Origin: Bullera alba
Taxonomy: Eukaryota > Basidiomycota > Tremellomycetes > Tremellales > Bulleraceae
NCBI GenBank assembly: GCA_001600095.1
Contig: BCIX01000002.1
Coordinates: 558,001-622,000 of the forward strand
Length of the DNA: 64,000 bases
Reading direction: 5' to 3'
Shown: piece by piece, positions 1-11,965 of the stretch
Position numbering within the stretch: the first letter of the stretch is position 1
Layout of the letters: the number at the start of each line of letters is the position of its first letter
Notes under the pieces: generated by a model
What the model saw: the letters and a program-made list of their open reading frames with translations, nothing else
The model's database searches: none
Told to the model about the DNA's origin: nothing
Made by a program: the position numbers and the translations under genes

Positions 1-2174
1 TGAACGAGGTGATACCGTTTTCAAAGAAATGGCCGACGACTTGCATGACAGCGGATTCGTGCTGGATGATGGCAATGTTGGGCGAGTTTGTGAATTCGCT
101 GTTGGGATAGTCAGGACCGCCATTCAGATCTCGAGCGGTGCACTTACGAAACAGCATCGAGGAAACAGTCTTCAGGTACTCGGGTGTCAGAGTCGATGAT
201 CAGGATGACGTCTCCGATTCGGATGTTACCAGCGGCCCATGCGACACCATTGCTCTCTTCGAGGGCTTGAGCGAGAGCTTGCTCGTACAGGTCCTTCTCG
301 TCGTCGTGGGTCCATCTGTACTCCTCCTGCTCTTCTTCGTTGTTCTCGGATGGCGAAGGGGGCTCAGGTCGGGTCTCGTCCATGATTTCCTCGACTCGCA
401 GAGATAGTTTACAACCAAAGTTCATGTTGGAAGCCTGATCATTAGCATCGCTCTATGTCTTTCAAAGCTCACCTTTTTGAATCGACCTTTACGGATGAAG
501 CCTTCGTGGCCATGCTTAGGTCTAGCGGTCCAGCCAATGTTGTTTCGGTCGTAGTAGGCCTTTCGGATCTCCTGTTCCTCTTCGTCCCAGATCTGCATAC
601 CGTCGTCGAAGATGAAAATGTTGACGGATCCACCTTGTCGCTCGTAGCTGAGCCAGGTCAGTCGTGAATTCGGCACGCAGACTCATGGTCACTCACGTGG
701 TAATGGCCTTCTTCAACGATTCGACAGTGGGGATGATGACTCCTTCGAGACCCTCCTTGTACACGGGCATTTGGATGGTGACGTGGGGCAATTTGCCGGT
801 CATTCTCTCTGGCGCTTTACCAGAGTAGAAAGCACTGTTCTGGTGGCACTGCGCAACGGGTCCGAACATCTGCCAGAGGTTTCCGCAGACACAGATACAG
901 AAGAACTGGGAGTCAGCTCTCGCCATGCGGGTAATGACTCACAATACCAAGCAAGTAGCCGAACGGGGACGTGGCGAGAAGCGCAAAACGGAGATACGAT
1001 CCGTCCAAAAGAGCCTCCTTGATGAGATTTCCTGATTATAAGCGAATGCTCCCTGTCTCAAGGCACTCACGCATTCCAGAACCGATGAAGAGGAAACACA
1101 GGATTATGGCTAATCCAGAAACCAAAGGCGCATACAGCATAACAGGTCGCTTGTCTCGCATCTCCCATTCTCCCGGCTCAGCGCCGATCTTGCCCTCCTC
1201 GTCCTCCTTGTCGCCGAGCTCTCGCTCCATGTCGGCATCACGGTCGACCCAACCCTCCTCTGGTTCCTCGTCCTTCTCATCCGGGGCATCCTCGCCTTCC
1301 AGCAAAGCGAGCTCCATGTTCCTGCCGGACCATACATAGTGGACCATTCGCTGCTCGAGAGCCTCAACCGAGGGTATCAGAGACTCAACCTCGTCGGCCC
1401 AAACGACCAGACAAGCTTCCTTTCGGCAAAAGGCGGCAAACTGGTGCTTTCTGGCACCAGCGAGGTGGGAGAGCTCGTCTAGAATCTGGATACGGGTGTT
1501 GACGTCGAGCATGACCTCGACAGCATCATCGGGACTAGGCTGTCAGCGGCATTCGCAAAAGGTGACTTACCATCTTGACATGATCGCCTGAACGACTAAA
1601 CTCGTCACTTTGATTGCGACTTCCGGGTTCAGCGTGGAGATTGCAGAGTCCCACTCCATGACTCTCTGAGCGAGACCCTTGGCACCTCTCTGGCCTCGCT
1701 TGGGCTGAGGGAACGTTCGCAGCATCCTCTTCTTCACTCTAGACTGGTCAGCGCTAGTCTTTTCCGCTCGACTCACCGAAGGGACACCAGACCGTCGAAT
1801 CTTGCATCTCTGAACCACCCTTCTCTGTCGGCCGTGTTCCACAGGTGCCTAACCATGACATCGTACTTGTCCTTGGACCGGCCAGATCGTGGATCGTCGT
1901 AATCGCTGTCGCTATCAGAAGTGTCTCCATCCTCTGAGCCTTCGCTCTCGGAGCCCGACGACGTCGCCCTTTCACTAGAGCCAGCATCGGAAAGCTCCCA
2001 AGATGCTCTTGAGGCGACATCGTTGAACGAGCTCTCGTCCGAGTCGACGGTCTTCCCATTGCCAATCTGTACAGAGGTTTCGGTCGCTCGTCGGGGAACA
2101 TGTGGAGCCGGAACACCTTGAGCGTTGGGAGCCGCTGGTAATATGGCCGACGACAGACGTCGTAGGAACGACAT
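1..2174 (-). CDS. Family 2 membrane glycosyltransferase, copy A (3' end cut off by the window edge)
   Basis: Processive family-2 glycosyltransferase of the fungal polysaccharide-synthase type, expected in the plasma membrane. Translation starts at the ATG at 2174 (MSFLRRLSSAIL). A Ser/Asp/Glu-rich leader follows, then a conserved block (NTRIQILDELSHLAGARKH), a membrane segment, and the catalytic motifs PVYKEG, DDG (FIFDDGMQ) and DSD (ILIIDSDTRVPEDC). The last visible residues are GHFFENGI, so the acceptor-binding motif and the C-terminal membrane helices lie outside the window. The gene is interrupted by several introns of about 40-60 nt (for example about 1739-1776, joining CG to AGTGAAG). 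It is clearly a paralogue of the gene at 3310-7003, with introns at matching places, and is transcribed away from it. The motif layout resembles the fungal GT2 enzyme known from Zymoseptoria and Fusarium more than true chitin synthase. The polymer it makes cannot be told from sequence. Confidence 0.85.
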
Positions 2175-3309
2175 GGTGTTGGTTGTGTGCCAGAAGGAGT
2201 GAAGGATGAACTTGTCTTGTGAGAGTGTAGAGATGGGGGAATGCTCTTTCAACTCGGCAGACTCGACTGTGATCTTTTGCTATCCGACGATCGCTTTGGG
2301 GGTCCACCGTGATCCGGTCAGCGCTCGGGACACCGTGTCTTACTCTCAAGGCCTCGAGGATCGCTAGAGAGCTTTCGCAATTCGGAAGCTAGAGGCATGG
2401 GATTCTATCGTATCGGCCTCCCGCATAAATTGAAGGCGGTCTCTCGCGTAGTGCCTGATCCAGGAGGGTAGCGTCGTCAGTTATTCACCTTCCGGGACAG
2501 TGAGGCAGCGTAATGCCACTAGCTGGCACTAGATTCTATCACGAGGATCCCTTGACGTTTCCAATGTCTCGCAAAGTGAGACCTGGGAGATGGCTCAAGA
2601 CGCGAAAAGACGAGTCCCACGAAGTTACGCACTTTCCCGTTCCGGGAGTTCGAAAGTCGGCACGCGGGTAGAAAACCCAAAAGTCCCCCAGGCCTCGCAC
2701 GTCACGCTTCTTCCCGAATGTGACCGGATGCGTGCCGTCTGCCGTGAAGGCGGTAGACTACGGCAAGTGAGCTTAGTACGGAGGCTAGACAGGGCCAGAC
2801 GCCAGGCTTCGAAGCAGGGTTACTTCCCATGTGAGACTTACGTCGATCACCCGGCCGCCCACTTCAGAAAGCTTACTTCAGGTTGGGCCCGCTCCCTCCC
2901 GCTCCAACCCGCTCCCGGGTCCCGATGGCGATTCTCGGCATGGCCCAGTGCCCTGGTGACTCTCCTGGATCCTGGTGCTGCCCTGGCCCGCCTGCTGACT
3001 GGCCGGCCCCTCGGACGATCCGAAAATCCCAATGTTCAGAGACAAAGTGGTCGGCTTTTGGCCGTAAGCCTAGCAGATCCTAGCCTTCCCGGTTTCATAA
3101 CGACCATCCGTTCTCGTCCCCAAGTCTGGGTCCCGATTAGATACTGTGTGAAAGCGTGTCGAGATAGTACGTAGGTGCTTTGCTACCGCGGTACTGAGAT
3201 CAAAAGTTCCCCTCAGTCGGAAGTCGTAGTGTCAAGAGACGCATCTGGGACAGATTGGACATCCCCAACACTTTACCATCATCATCATCACCACCAACGA
3301 TCATCCGAC
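2175..3309. other. Intergenic region between the two divergent glycosyltransferase genes
   Basis: These 1.1 kb separate the start codons of two divergently transcribed paralogues and must hold both promoters. Small ORFs here have no recognisable domain. A pyrimidine-rich tract (CCCGCTCC-type repeats around 2890-2930) and a CATCAT/CACCAC run just before the second start codon (about 3278-3300, likely 5' leader) are visible. No convincing operator was identified. Confidence 0.5.
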
Positions 3310-6300
3310 ATGGGCATCCTGTCGAGGAAGAAGGCAAAGCCAGCGTTCGTAGACCCAGAGGTGCCCCTCGAGCCGGTGAACAAGGGGTCCATCTTCAACA
3401 GGTTCCGAGCCAGCGTCTCATTCGAGTCACCCGCCGATCCCAACACTGGACTCACGCATGGTGCCACACAGACGACATTCTTGGGTAAGAACATCACCCA
3501 GCCAATCGTCCCGGCTTTCGCGCGAAAGGCCAGTCTGGCCAAGGCGGAGAAGGACAAGGAGCCAAGTCATCTACGTTATGGGGAGACGGACAATGACCTC
3601 AACATCAGTATGGACAGGGCATTCTTTATGGAGAAGTTGACAATGGATGCGGCGAGTGACGACGGAAGCGATTCCGAAATCCGCAGAGACGTCCTGAGGC
3701 AATGGGGGGATAGAAAGGCGAAGGGACGGGCGGGAGACTGGAATACCAACCTGGGATGGGATCAGCCCAAGCGAAAGCCAGGCAAGAACAACGACAAGAA
3801 GAGACGCAGCAAACGAGCTCAGCGGGCGCTCGACGAGGACCTCGACGCTTTCAACCAATTCGCCCAGAATGGTCTCACCTCGCTGAAACGGGTAAAGATG
3901 GTCGACGAAACGGCAGCGACTTCATTGACCTCGCTCAATACATCCAAGTTCGACGACTACGGTACAACCAACGACGACTCGACATCCATGCTCCTTCCCG
4001 ATGACGAAGACGGTCACCGAAAGGTGCTTGTTGGAGACGGGTTCGATGCTGTCGACGTCATGGCAGACCATATCTACCGAATCGGTGTGCAGAAGAAGAA
4101 GTGGTTCAAACCACCCAGATTAGGCGACAGGAGGCACGGCGTCGGTACAGGTGTCAGTATCCGAGTCAAGACCGGTCTTTACCGCACATACCCTGTGCGA
4201 TACAAGGCCCTCGACTCTTTCGAAGAAGCCGTCACAAAGCTCAACCCGGAGGTCGCCATCAAGATCAGATCGGACATGGTGACCAACATCATGCGGACAT
4301 ACATGTAAGTGATGCAAAAGGTCCATCGCTGACCTGCCAGTCTCCCATCCCCTTCGATGACAGAATTGGTGATCGATGACAACACCCGTATCCAGATCCT
4401 GGACACTGTGCCTCTGCTTGGCCGAGCCCGAAAACACCAGTACGCCGCGTTCATCCGTGATGAGCGAGTACTTTGTGTATGGGCCGATCATGTGGATGCA
4501 GTCATTCCAGCTGCTGAGGCGCTTGAGGAGGCATTGATGGAATTCATCTGGAAAGGCGAGAGCGAGAACAAGAAGAATAATCAGGAAATGGTCATGGACG
4601 AGGAGCTCGAGGCGAAAAGCTTCGTGCTCGAATCGACCGCGATAGAGCCAGGAGATCCAGAAGACCTGGTCGACAGAAAGATCCGACAGCATTGGAAAGA
4701 GAGGCCTACTATGCTCTGGGCGCCCATCAGCGATGGTTTAGCCATCATGATGTGCTTTACCGTTGTCTCGCTTGGCTTGAGTGAGTGAAGCGTACCGGAG
4801 CTCGATGAGTACTAACCTGTCACAGGGACACTGGTCAAAGAGTACGCTCTAGACGGTCAGGCAATGCGATTTGTGCTAGCCATCTTCTGTTTCCCCTTGT
4901 TCTTGATCGTCTCGTTTGCCTGTATCTGTGTGATGGGCTCGGTTGTGAGTCCCTCGGGACCCCTGCATTCGCTAATAGACAGTTCCAAATCTTCGGTCCA
5001 ATCAGACAATTTGGCACCAACTCTGCCTCGTACTCTGGTATCGCCCCGAAGAGGACTATGGGAGAGCTTTCCCATGTGACTGTTCAGTTGCCCGTTTACA
5101 AGGAGTCCCTCGACGATGTCATCAGGCCCACTGTCGAATCTCTCAAGAAAGCCATCACAACGTAAGTAACCCCCTTGCTACCTGAACTGATATAAACAGG
5201 TACGAACGACAAGGTGGCTCTGTAGGCATTCTGGTATGCGATGACGGTCTTCAATTGCTCTCACAAGAGGAAGCCGACGAACGACGTCGATTCTACTTCG
5301 ACAACAACATTGCCTACGTCGCCCGACCTGGTCACGACGTGGACGGTTTCCAGAGAAAAGGTCGATTCAAGAAAGCCGGTAACATGAACTTTGCCAACGC
5401 CTTGTCTCTACGAGTGGAGGAGATTATGGACGAGTTGAGGCCCGATGCCGCGGCTGAGAAGGGCGATGGGATTTACTGGAACAACGACGACGAATCCAAC
5501 TTGTACGAGCGCGCTCTTGCGCAAGCGGTCGAAGAGTCCGAGGGCAAGGCATGGGCGGCCGGTAACATCAGGTTCGGACCCATCATTCTGATCATCGATT
5601 CGGACACTCGAGTACCGGAGGACTGCTTTGCCGATGCTGTCTCTGAAATGGCAGAGTCGCCAGAGGTTGCTATTATCCAGCACGTCTCTGGTGTCATGCA
5701 GGTCGCCAATCACTTTTTCGAAAACGGTATCGCTTTCTTCACCAGGAGTATCAACACTGCCATCTCTTTCGTCACCTCTAGTGGAGAAAGTGAGTGTGAT
5801 CTGAGCGACAAGTGAGGTTTCCGCTGATCTGTATCCAGTCGCTCCATTCGTCGGCCACAATGCGTGAGTTGCATATTCCCTGACACCGCTGACGTCCAGT
5901 TTCATACGATGGTCTGCGCTCCAGGAGTGTATGCACCCAGACCCCGATAACGGCAAGATGCGAGTATGGTCTGAGGAGCACGTGTCGGAGGACTTCCAGA
6001 TCGCCATCGCGCTTCAAGTCAAAGGCTATGTCATTCGATGGGCTTCGTACTCGAAAGGCGAATTCCAAGAGGGTGTCTCGCTCACCTGTGACGACGAGCT
6101 GAACCGATGGCAAAAATACGCTTTCGGGTGCTCCGAGCTGGTCTTCAACCCACTCCGTCAATGGCTGTTCAGAGGTCCTATCACGCCACTGTTCCGAACT
6201 TTCCTTTGGTCCAACATCCCCATTCACTCGAAATTCTCAGTGTGCAGTTACATCTTCTCCTACACCGCCATTGCATGTGCTTGGTTCTTGACCTGCGCCA

Positions 6301-7003
6301 ACGTCTTCATCAAGGGCTGGGATCGTGAGTCAAATGGACATGGACAGTGTTGATGTGAATAGTCAACGTCGACGCCTTCTACCTGCCCTCGTGGTATGTC
6401 ACGCTGGTCTGTATCGTCCTCTTCGGTGGTATCTGTAATCTCGGTTACATTGTCCTGCAATACCGATTGAAGATGCCCGACTGCTCTCGATTGGCCTTTG
6501 ACCGTATCATCTGGATCCGTGAGTGAACCGCACCTAGACATCGGCTAATTGTCCCCAGCCTTCTTCACCATTTTCTTCAGTGGAATGTCGATGCCAGTGT
6601 CCTTTGCCCTCGTCGCCCATCCATTCGGATACAACATGACATGGTCGGCCACAGTCAAATCGGTGCAAAAGTCCAACTTCTTCCTGCAGATTCCGTTGAT
6701 CTGGAAACGATTCTGGCCTCAGCTCTGTTTCTTCAGTGTTTGGATCGTGAGTAGATCACATCCCCATTCCCGACTAATAAGTACGAACTGACGATCTCCT
6801 CCAGCCTGGTCTCATCCTCCTCACGAGCTCCCTTGTTCCCGAGGCCTACAAGATCAAGGACGTCACTGTAATCGTTCCTATCGCAATGGTCCTTGCGAGT
6901 CACATTCTGTGGCCTTTCGCACTGAACCCGTGGTTCCTGTCGTTCTCGGTGAGCATAATCTTGACTGGTGAGGAGTTTCTTGCTGACATAGTTACAGTTC
7001 TAG
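3310..7003 (+). CDS. Family 2 membrane glycosyltransferase, copy B (complete)
   Basis: Complete paralogue of the gene at the left edge, about 1,080 residues after removal of about ten introns. Exon 1 (3310-4304) encodes a 330-residue hydrophilic leader with a basic patch near KKRRSKRAQR. Exon 2 (4341-4780) carries NTRIQILDTVPLLGRARKH. Two membrane segments follow (SDGLAIMMCFTVVSLGL and a second near 4864-4945). The catalytic domain has QLPVYKES, DDG (LVCDDGLQ), DSD (ILIIDSDTRVPEDC), EDF (HVSEDFQIAIAL) and RWQKYAFG. Further hydrophobic helices run from about 6180 to 6995. The last intron ends just before TTC TAG, giving the stop at 7001-7003. Chitin synthases carry QRRRW, which is absent here. 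The family is therefore best described as a fungal GT2 polysaccharide synthase of unknown product. Confidence 0.88.
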
Positions 7004-7272
7004 TCCGGGTATTTTTGGGGGTCTCGTTGTATACTGCATATAATCATTTACTACATCTATAGATGCATTGGATAGAGTCTGCTCCTACGGTACATAGCAT
7101 GAAGCTTGAAGAGCAGTTCAATCCCGACGATCGAGCAGGAACCGACAAATGACAAATTCGTCATCGGTTTCAGCGCGTTCAGCGACTTGCGAATTCAGCG
7201 TGTCAGCGGTACATCGAGACGTTGCACTGTTCATGTCGCCTACACGATTGGCCGCTACATCCAGACATCGAG

Positions 7273-8721
7273 ATGTCTGAGCTGAATGGGCTCGAGGATG
7301 ACCTGAGGAGTACGCTTAAGCTCGGAGCCGGGTCTGCGGACCAACAGGCCGAGGCCGCGATCCAGAATGTGAGTTCGTTCAAACCCAGAGAGGCCGCTAA
7401 TCGATGCCCAGTTCATCGAACACCTGCTCAATCCGGACCATGCAGAGTCCGACTCTCATCTCATGGCAATAGGCTACGAGCTTGAGGCGCTACTATCAAT
7501 CTATCCTTCCTCGGTGCGGATGAGCGCTTCTTCGCGCCCAGCTTCGATTATAAATGTCAAGCCCCCCTCGGAGGATGCAAGCTCAGCACCTATGGAACCG
7601 CATCGGAATTCGCAGTGGGAAGACGCGGTGCAGGACTTCGATCTCGGTATAAGGCCCGATGAGAGGATCCGGTACGAGGTGTGTATACCCGTCTGGGAGC
7701 AGGGCGAGGTGCTGGAAGGATTGGAAGCGGATCTGATGCCAGAAGGCCCATCACCGATAATGAGGGTCCTCGTGAGCCTGCCTCCTACGTACCCCTCAAG
7801 TTCCAGTCCTCCTCAACTGCAACTATTGGGGAGATATTTGGGCAAGTTTGCTATAGATGCTGGATTGTGTGAGTGACAAAGCTCCGTTGGACCTTGCTGA
7901 TGTCAGTTGGCGATGTGACGCGGACATATATCGTTTCTTCGGGAGTCGCATTCAGTCCAGGGGACGTATGTGTGTTTGAAGGATTGACGTATACGCAAGA
8001 GCTAGTCAAGAAGTGGTACGCCGCACATTTATCGGAGAAGATGGAAGGAGAGAAGTTGCGGGACGCGGAAAGGGATAGAAAGCAAGGGAAAAGCGGAAGG
8101 GGGTTCTCGGATCTTCAAGTGGAATACGTCGAAGCGGATAGACCCAATCCCAAATCCGTGTTCTCTTATTCTGACGACCATGACGAGGACGTTTCGGCCG
8201 TCAAGAACGCCAGAGATGGTCTGCCGACAGGTCTCAAGATTGTCTCGAGCGAGCCGATCACGGAGAAGAGGAGCGTGTTCATCGGACACGCAGTGCGGGT
8301 CACGGATGAGAAAGAGGTGCCGTTGGTGGTCAACGACCTGTTGGAGGATAGGAAGATAGCAAAAGCGGCCCACCCGGCCATCTTTGCTTATAGGATTGCC
8401 AAAGACGTCGGGGGTGTGGCGGGCAAAGTGTACAATACAGGTGAGCCATCCGCGCCTTGGGGATACCTGGGAAGCTCGGATCTGACTTTGTTGCTAGATT
8501 ACGACGACGACGGTGAATCGCAAGCCGGAGCCCGGTTAAAGCATCTTCTAGAGATCTTAGAGCTGGAGAATGTCATGGTGGTGGTGACGAGATGGTACGG
8601 GGGTACATTGCTGGGACCCGATCGATTCAAGCATATCAATCAAGCGGCGAGAGATGCCTTGGAGCTTGCGGGCTTCCTAGATGAGGACAAGAAGGATGGG
8701 AAGAAGGCGAAGAGGAAGTGA
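7273..8721 (+). CDS. YIH1: IMPACT/Yih1 family protein (RWD plus UPF0029 domain), Gcn2 pathway regulator
   Basis: About 436 residues from four exons (7273-7368, 7412-7868, 7907-8440, 8498-8721); all three joins keep frame. The N-terminal half is an RWD domain: GYELEALLSIYPSS at its start and the hallmark LPPTYPSSSSPPQL turn later. A charged linker follows. The C-terminal half is the IMPACT/UPF0029 domain, with VFIGHAVRVTDEKEV, HPAIFAYRIAKDVGG and the signature VTRWYGGTLLGPDRF. The protein ends in a Lys-rich tail. Family members bind Gcn1 and so restrain activation of the eIF2-alpha kinase Gcn2 during amino-acid starvation; that role is inferred from the family. MSELNGLEDD was chosen as the start because it is the first ATG in frame. 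Confidence 0.92.
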
Positions 8722-8954
8722 GCTCGAGAATACCGTGTGGGGACGATATCATGTTGTAACGAATTGCTTGTGGATGCAGGCTGGACATTACCCGAGTTAT
8801 CCACGCGCATACGATAGCAGAAATGGGCCTCTACATGAGAATGAGTACAATGGGTACGACCCGCTGATATGATACAATGGCAGAGATCTGACTGAAGTCG
8901 CTGCTCCGCGGCAACTAGCGACACTCCATGCTTCGTTCGACACGAGCCTCCCTT

Positions 8955-9892
8955 TCACGTTTTCTTCGCCCTTGGCTTAGAAGCCGCTTTCTTCCTAGGC
9001 CAAGCCTTGTAAGCACGTTTGACTTTAGTCGCCGTCTTTCCAACAGCCTTGGCTTTCGCTGTGCTTCCTCTAGCTGCGGGCGCTTTGTACTCTCTAGGGG
9101 GACTCGGAGAGCCGATCTCCATCGCATACCCATATGTAGACCTTGAAGTCTGAGCACCACGACGCCAGTGATTGAGATACCACTCTCTCTCCTTTACTGG
9201 AAGTTGATTGACCGGGACAAAGTCGTCTCCTGCTAGCGGATCTGAGACGGTGGGAGTGCTTTGCTTTTGGGGTATGCTGTAGTTTGGGACGGATGCGGGT
9301 GTGCTCATTGGGTTGAGCGTAGAAAGAGGAATGCGTTTCGCCGGGGGAATGGCCGTATCTGGATCGAAATCCATAAGGGCGTCGTCGTCAAAGTCGCCAA
9401 AGTCGTCGTCATGATCGCTAAACGCCGGGGCGAGCCGCTGGGGCGGTTGATTCTCCGCATCGTCTGCAAATAGGTCGGATAGCGAGACTTGGCGGTCCAC
9501 CGCTTTCCCTTTGCCTTTGTACGCTGCCGACCTAACTTCCGCAGCCTTGTTCGACTTCTTTGGGGGTATCTGACGATATTTGTCGGCTGGCTGGGGATTC
9601 GATATCGCGGAGAAGGAGGTCAGGGGACTTGTTGTCCAAGTCGGAGTGGCGCGTTTGCGAGTCAAGGGAGGAGACCCGGGCGTGATGGGGTAAGCTTCCG
9701 GGCTGTCGGAGGAAAGATCGATGATGTTCGCTTGCCGTGGAGGGGAGAGTGGGGGAGCAGAGGATGATGAGCCATACTGATGCGATGATCGGCCTAGGGA
9801 GTCAGCGATGACCAGAGACGCGATTACTCACCGGCATCCCACTGGCTATTCGTGATATCCTCAATGCCGTCAAAGGCCGACACATCGAGCAT
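8955..9892 (-). CDS. Unknown nuclear-type protein with candidate SUMO-interacting motif and basic tail
   Basis: About 300 residues in two exons. Exon 1 starts at 9892 (MLDVSAFDGIEDITNSQWDA) and joins over a short intron near 9795-9831 to a long second exon. I do not recognise the family. Visible features are NIIDLSSDSPE near the N-terminus, which fits the hydrophobic-then-acidic pattern of a SUMO-interacting motif; an acidic stretch (DHDDDFGDFDDDALMDFD); a compact segment LPVKEREWYLNHWRRG; and a C-terminal Lys/Arg/Ala-rich tail like those of DNA-binding proteins. The combination suggests a chromatin or DNA-repair scaffold, but this is only a guess. It converges on the YIH1 homologue, leaving about 230 bp between stop codons. 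Confidence 0.7.
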
Positions 9893-10857
9893 GGTGATGG
9901 TGGCAGAGCTTTCGCGGCTGTTCTTTGAGGCTGGAGATTAATGACCGATGCTGGAGGTTTTCTTACGCGCTAAGCGTAGAGTTGAGGCTGACTGGCTGGA
10001 GGGTCCGACGCGGTTGGCTTGGAGATGCGAATGAAGGCGACGATGGTCCGGCAGGAGAGTCGAGGGCGTGACTTTGTTACGAACACGAGCGATTCTCACA
10101 GCGACGGCGCTATCCACCAAAGGTACTCGTGTTGAGACCTGATACTTAACAAATGACGATTGTAAGGTGAAGATTGAAGGGTGAGTAGAGCGAGATGAGG
10201 AGCAGATAAAGAAGCACCTGAGAGAGGGTGATTTGACGAAAGTCAATGTCGAAAGCTCGACGCGTCGAGGACGTTGACGTAACCTCCGCCACTCAATAGT
10301 ATTTTGCTTCCGAGGACGGTGGACACGTGGCACATACAAGTAAAGTACTCGTACTCGTACTTACGGCCAGTGCTTAACGCGTGACCGTGTGCAGCCATAT
10401 GGCGATACATTCCCTATGAGCAGTTGAACTCAGCTATGCATAGCTCAGTAGCTGGTAAAGCAGCAGCCGTAAAGTAAGAGGCTGTAATGCGGCAGGGTAA
10501 TTCAAGTGGGGTATGTATGGATACGCGCCGCAGATTCAGCGGTCAGAGACCAAGAAGAACGCGATTCCGGGAAGGTACAGCTCGAAGATGAAGGCTATAT
10601 CTGGGCTGTAGCGCGGTACCGGCACCATAGTCTACATAGCGGTATGCATGGCAGTGACTTCACTCCTCGTCTGATATCCAAGGCCGAAGTATTTCGAACT
10701 CTATTGGGTGATGACACATTGGATGTTTCTTTATCCTGTGCCCGCATTCCGTTCCACCGATGTACCATTACGGGCTACGGCTCGGTCTATCGAAGGCCGA
10801 AGCTCATTCGGTCAGGGAGTCGGGGTCGGTATCGGTTATTGAGTTTGTATTCAGATG
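9893..10857. other. Intergenic, upstream of the unknown basic-tail protein
   Basis: No supported gene. The minus-strand open frame at 9938-10339 lies just upstream of the start at 9892, is Ser/Arg-rich without domains, and probably reads through the 5' leader. A short tandem of GTACTC/GTACTT units occurs at about 10335-10365. A weak tRNA-like string at about 10435-10505 was examined and rejected. Confidence 0.4.
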
Positions 10858-11345
10858 TCAGTGATATTTGGTTATTTGTATTAGATAGGTACTGCACTTA
10901 CCTACAGTGAGGCAGGGCACCCCGTTCGTGTATGGCGCTGTGATTGGAGGGTTACCGGAATAAGGGGTAAAGCTCACACCTTTGCCATCGAATCCCCATC
11001 CACCAACGGATGCAGTCTGTCCGACACTCAGAAAGTTGCGAGCGAGAGTGGGTATGTACAGAGCGGGTACCTTGAGCGTTCCTATTTGTAACATGCCCAA
11101 TTCCTTTGCTTCGAGAGTCGAGGTGAAGTTTCCGGTAACCTTGACCGATGTGCTGAGAGGAACGATATTGGTCAAGAGGTGTCGATCTTTCACCATCGTC
11201 GTAGAGCAAACCGAGCTAACGAGTACGTCGTGAACGTCGACATAGTTGTCGGGGAAAATCATCATTGCGAAATTCGTGTGTTCTCTCTGGAGATCCGGGT
11301 AAGGAGCCTCGTCGACGAGCTGATCATTTGTTTGCCGCATTGACA
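10858..11345 (-). mobile_element. Ty1/copia retrotransposon relic: protease-region fragment
   Basis: The minus-strand frame from the ATG at 11345 (MSMRQTNDQL) encodes about 160 residues that match the pattern of the copia-type Pol protease and the segment after it: KDRHLLTNIVPLSTSVKV, LGMLQIGTLKVPALYIP and ARNFLSVGQTASVGGWGF. In active elements this part starts with a D-S-G catalytic motif. Here the corresponding stretch is VLVSSVCSTT, so the catalytic Asp and Gly are missing. No integrase, reverse transcriptase or RNase H follows. The open frame could be extended upstream to an ATG at 11616, but that extra part has no similarity that I recognise. Either a decayed fragment or a small captured domain. 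Confidence 0.72.
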
Positions 11346-11965
11346 TGATACTGAGATGATTTTGGTCTGGGTGAAGCTGAGATATTGGAGAAAGAGGGAG
11401 CAGCGTTCGATAATATTCGAGGTATCGTGAACAGTTGGTGAACAGAGACAAAGATGCTGTTGGTTGTGAACGGTACCTTACACCGCCATGCCCTGGTGAG
11501 GCAGGCCGAGGCCGAATTACGGAATTTGGCTGGCCCTGAGGCCGGCTAAAGGGCCAGGGCCCCAGGGTACAGGGAGCTGGATTAGTGAGTTGAATCGATG
11601 CGCTGCCATGCTGCATCGCAAACTCACTCGACTTGAGGCCAGACCGCGGTCGTGGTGAGCCAAACCGCCATCACTGCAGTAACTAGTAGTGATCGTGCTC
11701 AAAAGCTCAGAACGTGCTGCTAAGCATGCTAAGAAAGCGTCTCCTCGCACACGATGTTTCGACGCGACCCCAGGATTGGAATCTGAAACTTGACGACTGG
11801 ACGACCTAACGACGGAGATCGAGCCCACACTGACGACCGGATTACGCATGGGAATTGTCGATGACTCGATGACTGGCCACCCCTCCATTGAATGGGCATG
11901 TCCTATCCTACTAACTGTTCTCAGCCGCCGCCACCAGGCTTTCTCATTTCACAACACCCAGCAAA
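11346..11965. other. Spacer between the copia relic and the NADPH oxidase gene
   Basis: About 620 bp. It contains the possible upstream extension of the relic frame (to 11616) and a GC-rich patch with GGCC-rich inverted pieces near 11525-11575. The remainder should carry the promoter and 5' leader of the oxidase gene. No other feature is supported. Confidence 0.4.

Noticed and set aside
971..1339. Ser-rich plus-strand ORF
   Set aside because: It is antisense to an exon of glycosyltransferase copy A, which is supported by its paralogue.
1..7003. Calling the two GT2 genes chitin synthases
   Set aside because: The QRRRW motif of chitin synthases is missing; instead RWQKYAFG is seen, as in other fungal GT2 synthases.
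10435..10505. tRNA-like string with TAGCTCAGTAGCTGGTAAAGC resembling an A box
   Set aside because: No matching acceptor stem, the putative B box (GGTAATTCAA) departs from GGTTCGANNCC, and no T run follows at the right place.
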